DNA of 64,000 nucleotides, from contig OZ010792.1 of NCBI GenBank assembly GCA_963932465.1, forward strand, positions 279,417,836 to 279,481,835. The letters run 5' to 3'. The translations under genes and the position numbers were made by a program. The stretch's first letter is position 1; each line of letters opens with the position of its first letter. The stretch comes from Maratus speciosus. Its lineage: Eukaryota > Arthropoda > Arachnida > Araneae > Salticidae. Shown in pieces: positions 33,300-44,356 of the stretch. Under the pieces are notes generated by a model. The model made no database searches. It was given only the letters and a program-made list of their open reading frames with translations, and was not told the DNA's origin.

Positions 33300-36200
33300 T
33301 ATTTATAAATAGGAACTAACAATTAAACACAACTTAAAGGTCATCAACACAAGTAAATAAAAAAAAATAGGTAAGTAATATAAAAAAAAATCACATTGAT
33401 GAGAAATAATTAGTTCGCTTTTTACGCAGTCGGGTTTTTTGATTTTTCAAATTTAATTTCTTTTTACATTGACATGTCGCATTGAAATTTAATGGATAAA
33501 TTAACTGAAAGTTTAGTGAGTTTATTTAACCACTCATATTCTAACTTCAAATGCAGTAAACATAATTTATATAATAAAAAATAATTAGCCCGAGTTAATT
33601 TACATTGTCATATTATAAAAAGCATCATTCTTCATTCCAGAATGCTTTTTTTAATTTAATATTATTTTTTTTTCCTTTTCTAACTTATTAAATAAAGTAT
33701 ATTAATTAAAGTTAAACAGTAGCTTTTCTTTACAAATTAATTACTTTTTAATTGTTGTAGTTCACAATAAGCGATTATGATTGTAAGTTAGGATGGGATA
33801 ATATTATCAGAAATAGTAGAGATGTTTAGTTAACTTTGGATTGTCTACTATTTAAATGGTGTATAAAAAATAATAAATGCAAACATTGTGGGAAAATTAC
33901 AGTAGAATATTATTGCACTTGTCTTTACTAATAGTATAATAAAGAGAGAAACTCCTGTCCTGACTGACTGACTCATCAATGCAGAGCTGAAACGACTACA
34001 GACAGGATCACAAAATTTGGACAGTAGATTGCTATTATGAGAAAGGATTTCTGAAATTAACTCAGTATCACCGTGTGTTGAGAATTCTATGAAAAATTTA
34101 TAATAACTGCTGTTTTGGGACATAGCAGCAATAAATAAAATTGTCTTTTTAACATGTTCTTTATAAGTCTGTATATTTATATTCTTAACCTTGTTTTTTA
34201 GGTATATTACAGGTATACAACACAGTATGTGATACAAAGAGATAATTTAATATTGAAATATCTTGAAATAATTTCAATAAGAGGAGACATTTTCTATTTT
34301 GCAGTAGAATCTTTGTAGACATACAGACTTCTAAATACCTCTAACGCACCAACCCCCCCTCCCTTTCCTGCCACCACTACCTTCCCAAAGAAAAGAAAAA
34401 TCTTGCTATGGTTTGTATCTTTCTAAATCGAATCATGATTGTTCAAGTACAATTATATTCAATACATCTACAGTATTTTGCTCAAATTCTTTTATATGCA
34501 ATTATTCTCACAATGTTAATGACTTTTGTTAAACAAATAAAAAACTTTACACATCTTTTATTGACTAAAATAACAAAATTTGCTTTACATTTTTTTAAAA
34601 CTGTATCAATTTGTTTGCACCAAACAGAAACATTGTTACATTATTTAAAACAACTAAACAAAGCATGTAATAAGAGTACAATTTCCATTCAGCAGAACTG
34701 AAAAGTTAATGTTTGATACATAAATAAATAATAAATGAGAAGCACTGATCCAAAACTGAAGATGCAAATTTCATCATGAATCTTCTTTATTTGAGACAAA
34801 TATCTAACCTTCGATAACTCAGATGAGAAATTAATTACACAGTTAAATGCAATAACTACAATGCATTTATGAATTAAGTAATTTTACAGATATTACTTTT
34901 CTATAATAATATACCAAATACAATATACAGGGTGTACTCTCTTCTAATTGTTCAATCCTAAACTTTCAATTCTAGAGGAATAGTTTGAATTGCAAAATTA
35001 TTTCAAATATTGGTCTTTATCATATTAAAAGCCATTTATGTCAAGACAGTTATTTTTGTAAAAGTTATAAAATTACAATTTTATACGGTCACTAGGCCTT
35101 TTAAGTTATATTTTTAAAAACTTTCTTCATACCCTAACATATAAAACAACAAATACTAAATCATTTTTGGGCAATGAAAACTTAGAGTTATTATACTTTG
35201 AATTTTATGAAATTTCAAGGTTTTCTAGCACAAAAATTTGTCTCTGTTTTTAGAGACAGAAAACTCTCAAAATTCATTAAAATTAAAAGTATCATAACTC
35301 AAAAAGTTTTGGTCATACAAAAATCATTTCATTTTATTTATTTATTTATATTTTACTTGTTAGAGCATACAGTAAGTTTTTCTAAATATAAAAAAAATAA
35401 CTATTTCTTAGTAAATGGGTTCTGATATGAGAAAGAAAAACATTTGAACATTTTTGCACTTTGAATTGCACCTCTAAAACTTAACAGTTTAGAAATTAAC
35501 TATTGGAAAATGGAAAGGCCATCTTGCATATTTTTCCTTGAAAAAAATGTGCTCTATTTATTATGTTCTAAAAGATAATACAAAAACACAAGGAAAATCA
35601 GCCATGACATTTGAAAACATTTGTTACATGTATATTTCACATAATGCACACCGTTGTTACATAAAGGCACAGGAGGTCATTTCATACCAGGCACATTCAT
35701 TACAATTTTATTCCTACAAACATTTCTATATTTGTTTTTTAAAGCTAGATAAGTTTATTTTTACAGTGAAAATAAATAAGATATTAGAGTAAGGGATTTG
35801 CACATAATCAAATATTCATGGGCAAAAGCAGTGGCGAGGGGAGGGGGTCAATTATCTGTGCTTGGATTTACAAATTTGCAGTTTTAGACTAAATTTAAGA
35901 ACAAAATCTCAAACCTTCCAGGAGAGACATTTTGGTGATCCGATGGTGGAAAGTCTGAGCTATCACCTAAGAACCCTAACAGTGCACCATTTTTGCAGCA
36001 CATCGGTTGAGTATCACTAGCTTTGATTAACACATTTTAAACAGTCCAGAAGTGTGAATAATACTGTGTAATCATATTTTAATACATTATAAACTGCTGT
36101 CATCACTTATATTGCTTTTTAATAACATGCAACAGAAAAACAGTAAATCATTTCAATAAAAACATGGAAAACAAATTTTAAAATAATTCATACTCCAGTA

Positions 36201-36830
36201 AAGGAAAATTAAAATAAACATAATTTTAAAACAAAGGATGTACTTAGCCGTACATCCTTGAATCATCCTTGTACATCCATCTCTAGAATGGATATTTCAA
36301 TCCCAAATACTTATATATAAGTATGCTTTTACATCTGAATAGTGGACAAATTCTACAGCCCTGAAGTGTCCTCTATTCAGAAGTTTTGATATATATGTAT
36401 TTACTTTTCAAAAACAGCTGATCATACTTGAAAATATTGATCGAAACAAAAAAGCATGCAAAATTTTGTTTCACTTCAACTCCCAACTCCTCCCAAGAAA
36501 AAAACAAGACTTTTGTTTTACAGGGTTTTTTTTTTTTTTTAATCCACTCAATTGATATTGTTAATTAATAATGGTTCTATGATACACTTAAAAATTTTCA
36601 TGAATACTCCAAAATTCGATTTTTTCTTATTGATCATACTTGAAAAAAACTTTATTTACAAAATAAAGTTTATTATATTATATATTTATAGATTTATTAC
36701 AAAAATTTCTGTGTATTTGATTAAAATTAAATTTCTGTAATATCAATTAATAAGTTACATATTTCTGTAGTGCCAATAAATAAATAATTTTACTGTGATC
36801 CCAATTCACATTGTAATTTTTAATTCTCAT
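33300..36830. other. AT-rich intergenic stretch
   Basis: I see no gene. A CTGACTGACTGACTC tract with following GC-richer text at 33,955-34,025 may be a remnant of a tetranucleotide-headed repeat. A 10-bp hairpin (AAGGATGTAC / GTACATCCTT, 6-nt loop) lies at 36234-36259. The C-rich text at 34,350-34,385 and a T-run at 36,525-36,541 are simple sequence. Confidence 0.4.
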
Positions 36831-36832
36831 TA

Positions 36833-38405
36833 GGGTAGCCTGGAGTAATTTTCAGACAGAAGAATCTGGGGTAACTAACAAACAGCAGTAATACTCGCAC
36901 ACTAATAGGAATCTGGCCAAAACAGTTTTATTTTTAGTTAAATGAACTATTTTTCTATTTCAACTAGTATTTTCTTAGTAATTAGCAGCTTACTCTGTCT
37001 TGTACAAAACTGGTTCCCTAAATGCTATAAAAAATTACTGTTTAACTTTTTGCTTCGTTGATTTCAAATTTTAATTTCTCAGGTGTAGCAACACTAGTAC
37101 AAGTGCTACTTCGTGTTTGGATACTAGGGTATGTTATCTTTCTAGAAACAATGAAATAACATTGTTTGGATGTCCATCTGGAAAAAAAATATAATTTAAA
37201 AGAAGTCTAGCTTTTAAGGAACACCGGGGTAATTATCAGACAGCCTTCAGGGTAATTTCCGGATGCTAATATGTGTTACAAAATGTGTTTTGAATTATCC
37301 TACATGGTAAATTCATTGTTTTTGAAATACTTAAAAAGGGTTGTACATTAAAATATAATTTCCAAAGGGCTGTAAGTTAAAATGAAAATACTAAATGGAG
37401 TTTAAGGGAGATTTTTTATGAAAGACAGAGATTTATGAAGAAGTGCAGGATGCCATTTCAGAATCAAATATATATGTTGTATATTATGACCAAACATTTT
37501 ACCTGGGATAGGTACAAAAGTCGTTCCACAAAGATGACTGGGAAAAATCTGTTGGAAGTTGAAGTAAAATTTTTAAACTGGCTTGGGGATAATCGATATT
37601 GGTGGCCAAAGAAATATCAAGATGAAATTGCTGCCAAGTCTTTTTTGGACCTATTGGGACTCAGTTTGTTGATCCTTTTCATGTTAAAACTATTGAAGAT
37701 GTGAAAGAATTGTACAATAATGTTAAAAAATTTTACAATCTTTACTGTAAAAGAAAACAAAAAAGGTTAGGCCTGTCGAAATTAGTGCTGCATAAAAAAA
37801 AATTATTGTAGTATGAAAAAAAAATTAAGTTACTAAAGGTTTTTTTTTTTTTTTTTAATGAAATTGGTGTTGAGTTTATGTTCTTATTTAATGTTGATTT
37901 TCTTTCAGACATCAGAATTGTTTAAGAAGTCTAAAATTCTTTACTGATTTACATAAATTTATGTAAAACAGATATCGCTACTGTAGCTAAACTGTATTGG
38001 TGTGAAAAAGTACCATGTAACATACTTTTATTCACAAGAATATAAATGGATTTCAGGTGTACAGTTACAATTACGTTTTCATGCATTTTTTCTGTATTCA
38101 GAATGGTCTAATAAACAACCCATTTTGTGTAACATTTTACAATAGTATCCCTTAATTACCATAGTTAGTGTTCAAATCAGACCCTTAAACAGCCCCACAA
38201 ATAGCTGTCTAGAAATTACCCCAAACCATGGAGTAATTATTAGACAGGATTTCATTTTTTGTTATTATGTTAATTATCTGAAAATGCTACAGAATAATCA
38301 CCAGGCATGTGATGATTTTAACAAGAGAAAGTAAAAAAAAAAGTCAGCAAATCCTGAGTATTTGCAAAAGTTTTGTTTTTGTCTGAAAATTACCCCAGGC
38401 TACCC
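36833..38405 (+). mobile_element. TIR transposon relic with TA duplication (GGGTAGCCTGG ends)
   Basis: The inverted ends are GGGTAGCCTGG(A/G)GTAATTTTCAGACA, with TA at 36831-36832 and 38406-38407. The motif GTAATT(A/T)TCAGACA recurs inside (about 37231, 37253 and 38233, and inverted at 38213), as subterminal repeats do in many DNA transposons. At 37,435-37,790 broken plus-strand frames resemble a protein tail with W-E-K-S-V-G, then W-W-P-K-K, D-E-I and G-P-I-G-T-Q-F-V-D-P. They are split by at least two stops and frameshifts. The catalytic core is missing, and the family is only tentatively pogo-like. Confidence 0.72.
37435..37790 (+). pseudogene. Broken C-terminal tail of a transposon protein
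   Basis: Three overlapping frames each carry part of the tail. One has Y-V-V-Y-Y-D-Q-T-F-Y-L-G then a stop and D-D-W-E-K-S-V-G. The second has FLNWLGDNRYWWPKKYQDEI. The third has GPIGTQFVDPFHVKTIEDVK and K-R-K-Q-K-R. The aromatic/W-P-K pattern recalls the W-P-rich tails of arthropod transposon proteins. No DDE core is present, and the reading is interrupted by stops and shifts. It lies wholly within the TIR element at 36833-38405. Confidence 0.45.
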
Positions 38406-39619
38406 TATATATTAAATATTTAGGGGGGGGGGGATAAATAACTTAATAGCATACTGTTAGTTAATAACTGTTCTACAATGCACTTTAAAATTTTTATGAA
38501 TGCTGCAGAGGTAACTATTAAGGCTTTATACTCTAGTCCATTAATTCATAAATTACTAACCTGAAGTAATGACTAAAAAGTACCCAATTTCACTTCGGTA
38601 TAAAATAAAATTACAATATTGCATTGAAATTTCCTCAATTTTTAATTTTTGATGACCATTAAATAAAATTTAAATTAACTCATTATTATTTATTCAGTTC
38701 CTTAATATTAATGCAAACCACTTTGGGAAATTTTAATGCTTATTTCAAAAAATGACAAACAAAAATGTTAGAGAAGAAAATAACCAGCATTTCATGTAAT
38801 TTTATGTACTTTATGTGAATTGTTAAACTTATACAACATTATTTTTTTCAATAATTATCATAAAGTATTAACACTATTTTTATAAAAATAATTTGAAATT
38901 CCTAAAGATGTAAAATTTTAATCACAAAACCAATAAAATAAGAACGCTAAATTGTATACAAAACAAAAAATATGAAAGTAAATGCAACAAACAGAGAAAA
39001 TATTATATCAAAGATTAAAAATGATTAAGTTAAAATATTTATCTGTTTAATGTCACGATTACTTAATTATTATTAGAAGTAAAAATGAAAAAAAAATGCA
39101 TATCTATTTAAAGATGGATAAAACCTATTTCTAATAAACCGTAACTTAAAAACATTCGATAAACAAAATGTTGCAACCAAGGATGATGATCTATAAGGGG
39201 CCTTGCAAGGGTTCCTATCGTAAAAATTTTATTTAATTAATGCAGAAAATTTTGAAAATTACTTCTTATTTTATGAACTTGTGTTTTTCATAATAAAGTA
39301 CAATTGTGAATCAACAACACCAGATCCGAGAAGATTCAAAAAGGTTAATTTGTGGCATTTTAAAAAAATCTTTAATAATGCTACAAAACAACACATGTGT
39401 CATGTGCCCCAGGACACACAAAATATTTTTTTTTATCGTTACAGCGTAATGAGTAAGCCAATAATGTCTGATTTCACATTTTACATTAGTGAAGCTTTTC
39501 GTGAGATCAAGGTATTGGCTAAGCCACAGATTTTGCCAATTAGGTGACATTTGCATTGAAATACATGTAGTAACTGAAATTTAGAAGAAAACATATGTCT
39601 ATATTTAATCGCTAAGATA

Positions 39620-41162
39620 CTGTAAAAGCACTTACTTTCACGAGCCGTAATTTTCGCAAAAATAAAGACATTGGTGATTTTGCGAGCTGAAAATTTCGTT
39701 AATTTTATATGAGCAGAACCGAAAGTTGAAAAATCCCGAAATTACCTAAATAGAACCCCTTTTGCATAATCCATTTTAAGAAACTTCCTTTTGTCCGAAA
39801 AGTTTGTCCTCCCCATCGCTCTAACAACACGCAGTACTTATCTACTTTCACCTTGGCTCAACACGCGCATTCCACCCCAAACAAATTAATTTTCTTAATC
39901 TCTTTTTCCAATGCTCTTTATGAAAACTAGGGACTTCTGAACCCCTCTTTTGCACCGAAAGTGTAATCCCCACACCCTTGGCTTTTCTCGGATTCGGACC
40001 GTCCATGCCTGTGAATGCAAGACAGAAAATTGAGGAGAGAAAACGTGTTATCATTAATCTGTTATCGTAAAAAATGTGGTAATACCTGTACAAGTTGACG
40101 AACAACAGAGAGAAAATTCCTATAGGAGCTCCACTGCCGGTAGGACTTCCGGATGCAAGAAACGCTAAGTCCTTTGTTCAATCAAAAGAAATAATATCCT
40201 CTATTACCGAGCTTTCAACTGCTTTGAAAGCAAAACATGGAGTGAAACATGTTAAGAGGGAACTGGGAGGGCCAGTGAGTGAATCAACTGTTCACAGCAT
40301 AAAGAAACAATATATTCAAGCATTGAAACAAGCTAAAGCCGATGTAACAACTTACTGCATGGTAATCGTGGTCGCCCCTTAAAACTTGGTGATTTCGACG
40401 CAAGTGTTCAAACATATATACGTAAATTGTGGATTTCTGGTGGAATAGTGAACCGCACTATTGTTATTGCACAAAAGGAATTGTGAAATCACATGATCCA
40501 TCTCTATTAAACTATTTCGATTTGAGCCCGAGTCAGGCCAGAAGCCTGCTGGTAAGAATGAACTCTGTCCGTAGACAGGGAACCAAAGCTGCACGAAAAC
40601 TGCCCCCAGACTTCCCAGCTATTCGCGATAAATTCGTTAATCATGCTCGTACAGTGGTCACTAAAAATGTTGTTCCCCCTTGAGATGCTCATTAACTTCG
40701 ATCAGACAAACGCAAAGATTGTGCCTACATCTGAATACACATTGGAAAAATGTGGTTCAAACCAAGTGTCCATAATCGGCATTGAAGATAAAAGAGATGA
40801 CTCTGTTGTTAGCATGTTCCCTTTCTGAAAACCTACTTCCACCACAATTGTTGTACGCTGGAAAAACAACTTCAAAGAAACTGTTATAAATAATGTATGT
40901 GAATGAGATGCATTCTCTTAGTTGTATTATTGTTTTTATTCAAGAGATAGTTGTATAGTATTCAAGAAATAGCTGTAAGTATTCAAGAAATAGTTGTTCA
41001 AGAAATTTTTGTATTTATTTCTTATTTAAGTAACAGTAATCATTAAATTTTGAATAAGTGAAAAATTTCTGATATTTTATTATTATTTGAGGTGAAAACA
41101 ATTTTTGCAAGGCTTAAATTTTCACGATTACGACGGGCTCGCGAAAATAAGTACTTTTACAG
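39620..41162 (+). mobile_element. Pogo-like DNA transposon relic with TA duplication
   Basis: The inverted ends CTGTAAAAG(C/T)ACTTA(C/T)TTTC(A/G)CGAG are flanked by TA (39618-39619 and 41163-41164). The element is 1,543 bp long. It encodes a broken transposase (annotated separately). Near its right part, 'attcaagaaatagttgt'-like units repeat three to four times (about 40,940-41,010). The terminal motif and DDE_1-type protein place it in the pogo/Tigger side of Tc1/mariner. Confidence 0.85.
40095..40870 (+). pseudogene. Pogo-like (DDE_1) transposase, frameshifted and truncated
   Basis: The first frame gives a helix-turn-helix-like N-terminus with S-I-T-E-L-S-T-A-L and ESTVHSIKKQYIQAL. A frame change near 40,365 leads to R-G-R-P-L-K-L-G-D-F-D (an A/T-hook-like R-G-R-P motif is usual here). 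Another near 40,470 leads to SHDPSLLNYFDLSPSQARSL. A third near 40,680 leads to INFDQTNAKIVPTSEYTLEK. The N-F-D-Q-T motif marks the first catalytic Asp of DDE_1 transposases. A further shift near 40,825 enters N-L-L-P-P-Q-L-L-Y-x-G-K-T, after which homology ends. The second and third acidic residues are gone, so this is dead. Confidence 0.75.
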
Positions 41163-41492
41163 TAAGTAAAGTTATGAATAACTTTTAACAAGGCATTCAA
41201 CTGAAAATTACCTAGAGGAGCCTAGACAGTAGTTCATCAAATAAATTCAGTGCTACGGGGTTTTTATGCTATTTCCCTCCTTTTAAGTTTTAGAAATAAA
41301 CTAACATAATGGCTACAACCCTTAATGAATGTCCTATAATGGACAAACAGGAAATCCACTGAAATTAAATAGCAATAAATTATAAATAAATAGTTTTTTA
41401 ATTGCCATTTTCCCAGCGGTTGATCAGGTAAAAGAAATCAATTGAAAATCTAATGAGAAAGAAAAATCATGTGTTAAGCATATACATTATGA

Positions 41493-42736
41493 AACACTTT
41501 CCAACACTTCCTGAAAGCTTTAGCAAAACTTCGTTACTTAGGGAAATAAGGTATATAAGATAACTAAGTAACATTTTAGAAAACATATAAAACATTTGAA
41601 AAACTGATTTCAGCAATTACCGTCCATAGCCAAATATGTATTCCAATTCTTTTGAACAGCCCTGTATTTCATCTGTAATGTTGATATATATATACTATAT
41701 AATGGTAAAATTTATTTTCGCAAGAAAATGCATAACAGGTTGAAATTTCTCTTTCAGAAATTTATACTAATTAATGGAAACATGCTTGAATACTTTTGTA
41801 TAACCTTTATTACACACCACTATTTAGCTAAAATTTAATTCAAACTAAAACACTCTACTGAAATCACATTTCCAGAAATTATCATTTATAGACGGCCATG
41901 TATCCAATTCTTTGCGTGACCCTGTATATCATTTTATCCATATTCTACAAACATTTCTTAGTAAACTAAATGCAGTTCAGCGTAAAAATGCATAACTCAT
42001 TTAAAAACCACCTTTAAGCAATTTGCACTCATACCCGGTAACCATTATGAATTCTTTTGTGTAGCCCTGTATATGAATTATAGCATTTATACACACCATT
42101 TAATATGTATAAATATAATGAAACATAATTAAAAATGCATTTCCAGCGATCATCGCTAACGTACAGTACTTCGGAAACAATATAGTATCTAAAATCTTTT
42201 ATGTGTCCCTGTAAATGCTATGCACTTCGTATTATACATGAAATAAGTTATTGCAAACCTCAGCGACGTATAGCAATTTCATTATATATGAAAGAGTTTA
42301 ACATAATTAAAATGTGCCGCAAACAATTTCCCCCCTTTCCTCCCCTAGATCATTATGTAATGGAATTCTTTTGTACGTCACTGCAAATGAATAATAACTG
42401 TTCTTTACACCACATATTCTGCAGAATGCATATTTTAATGCACTTCATAAATGCATATCAATTTTATTATGTTTGAAAGAGTGTAACACCATTAAAAATC
42501 ATTTTAAATGGGGTTTTTTTCCATAGGCCGTAATGTAACGGGAAACTTTTGACTGTCCCTGTAAATTAACTAAATATGCTACAAACTTCATTTGAAATAG
42601 GGAATGTGCTATGGTAAACGTCAATAACATTAAAAAATTTCAAGGCAATCCGAGTATATCTACAGGAGTTAGAGCGCGGACAGACAGACAGACAAACCGA
42701 AGTCATAAACACTTTACAAGTTTGTTGGAAAGTGTT
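41493..42736 (-). mobile_element. Composite dispersed repeat, family A, cleanest copy
   Basis: Perfect 13-bp inverted ends AACACTTTCCAAC (41493-41505) and GTTGGAAAGTGTT (42724-42736) bound a 1,244-bp non-coding element. On the minus strand it starts with the head ('gacttcggtttgtctgtctg') and 'gcgctctaactcc'. It then has monomers whose plus-strand landmarks 'ccctgtatat' or 'tccctgtaaat' lie at about 41670, 41922, 42066, 42211, 42378 and 42553. The element has no coding potential and no obvious target duplication. It resembles in layout the 'pearl'/HINE-type repeats of invertebrates (tetranucleotide tract plus ~150-bp core repeats). Confidence 0.72.
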
Positions 42737-43718
42737 AAAAATTAATATTTAAACTATCATCCTTGGACTATGATTAACAATAATTCTCATAAAAGTATTA
42801 GTTGAAATAAGCAAGATGGAAGTGGATTATTTTAACTTACTGTAATTGTCTCCAACTAATCAAAAACTAAATGTTTACACTTTCTAATAAAAAATTTTCA
42901 TAAAATGGCTTCTCTTACAGAAGACAGCTGACAACAATGTGACAACAGGTGCACTAACGTTCAAACAAAAATATTATGGTCTAGTGCCACATATAAAACT
43001 CATTTCCACCTGAAATGGTGCAATATTCCAAAAATTCAATCAGTTACTGGAAGGGTATCAACAACTGGGTCACCCTATGTAGGATAATATTGCAGCAGCA
43101 GTTTGGAATATGCAAAAAGAATTTTGTGACTAAAGTAGCTGTGAATTACAATCTTTTCTTTTCTTTTTAGATCTCATAATGGAGTAGAATGAGTTATCCG
43201 GGAACATTTAAATAAATATGTAAAACAGAAATAGATTTATTTACCAATTAGATATCCGATTTAGAAAGCTTTCTTTTAGAAAATTAATATTAATTTTTCA
43301 CTTTATAAACTAATACTAACTACAGATGAAAACAAAAATATGCAATATCAACCGATATTGCACCATGTCACCGCTATTTCCTTATTTCAACCTTTGCCTT
43401 ATTTAATTACAGAAAATATTTCACTACTGTTTGTAATTAAGCAAAATATAATAAAAAATATTTATTAAATTTAAGAGAGGAACAGCATTTGTTAAATCCT
43501 ATGGAATACAGTTGATATTGATCTACGTTTTTCTAAATACTGAAGTGATATTTTTTTATATATTTAAAAATAAGCTTAATAAATTTCAATAAACTTTTTT
43601 CTTTGTATTATAATTAGCTATATTTCAAACTTTTTGTTTTTATAGAAAATCAATTCTTTTTTTAGTAATGCTAATTAAAAAAGCTTGTAATAATATATGC
43701 TTAGCTATAGTAATATTT

Positions 43719-43742
43719 GTGTGTGTGTGTGTGTGTGTGTGT
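43719..43742. repeat. (GT)n microsatellite
   Basis: Twelve uninterrupted GT units. Confidence 0.95.
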
Positions 43743-44322
43743 CAAAAGATCAATTTATAATTTAACAGCTACTGCCAAAACTATTTTTAAAATATATTGA
43801 AATTGCTTCAGTAGTTCCCATGAAAAAAGCTCTTCAATATCAGTCGATTTCCATAGGATTTTGGAAGTGTTGTTGGCCCCTTAAATACTGTCCTTGCTTT
43901 TCAAAATAATATAGTATTAGTTATTTATTTTATAGTATTTTAATTATTGCAACTTTCTCAATAATTAAGGCAACCAGACATCCAGTTTTTACACTTAATT
44001 TCCCATCCCAACACTTTTCTTAAATGTAAGGGTTTTGAATTAAATTTGAAATTACTCCAGTTTCCACAAATTCAACCCAAAAAATTAAGCTATAATTCTT
44101 TAAAAGAAATCATAGAAAGTAACCAAATTTCAGATTTTTATCAACAAATTATAGGAAAACATTTAGCACAAAATTAAAAAAATAAACTAGAGTGTAAAAT
44201 TTAAACTGAATCTCTGTCTTTATTGAGAATGAAGGAGTAGCAAATTAAGATTTAAGAATTAATTAAGAATTCACAAATTATTAGTGTAAATTCAAAACTT
44301 ATTTCACCATTCAAAAATTGTC

Positions 44323-44325
44323 TTT

Positions 44326-44355
<30 letters not shown>
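44323..44355. repeat. T13-G20 homopolymer junction
   Basis: Thirteen T are followed directly by twenty G, then 'tagcggggg'. The G-run can form a quadruplex. Its exact length is unreliable in any assembly. Confidence 0.85.

Positions 44356-44356
<1 letters not shown>

Noticed and set aside
33848..34237. Minus-strand ORF of 129 codons
   Set aside because: No recognisable domain. It overlaps a CTGACTGACTG tract, and length alone is within chance for this composition.
36234..36259. 10-bp hairpin as a transcription terminator
   Set aside because: Rho-independent terminators do not apply to this eukaryotic context. It is noted only as a small hairpin.
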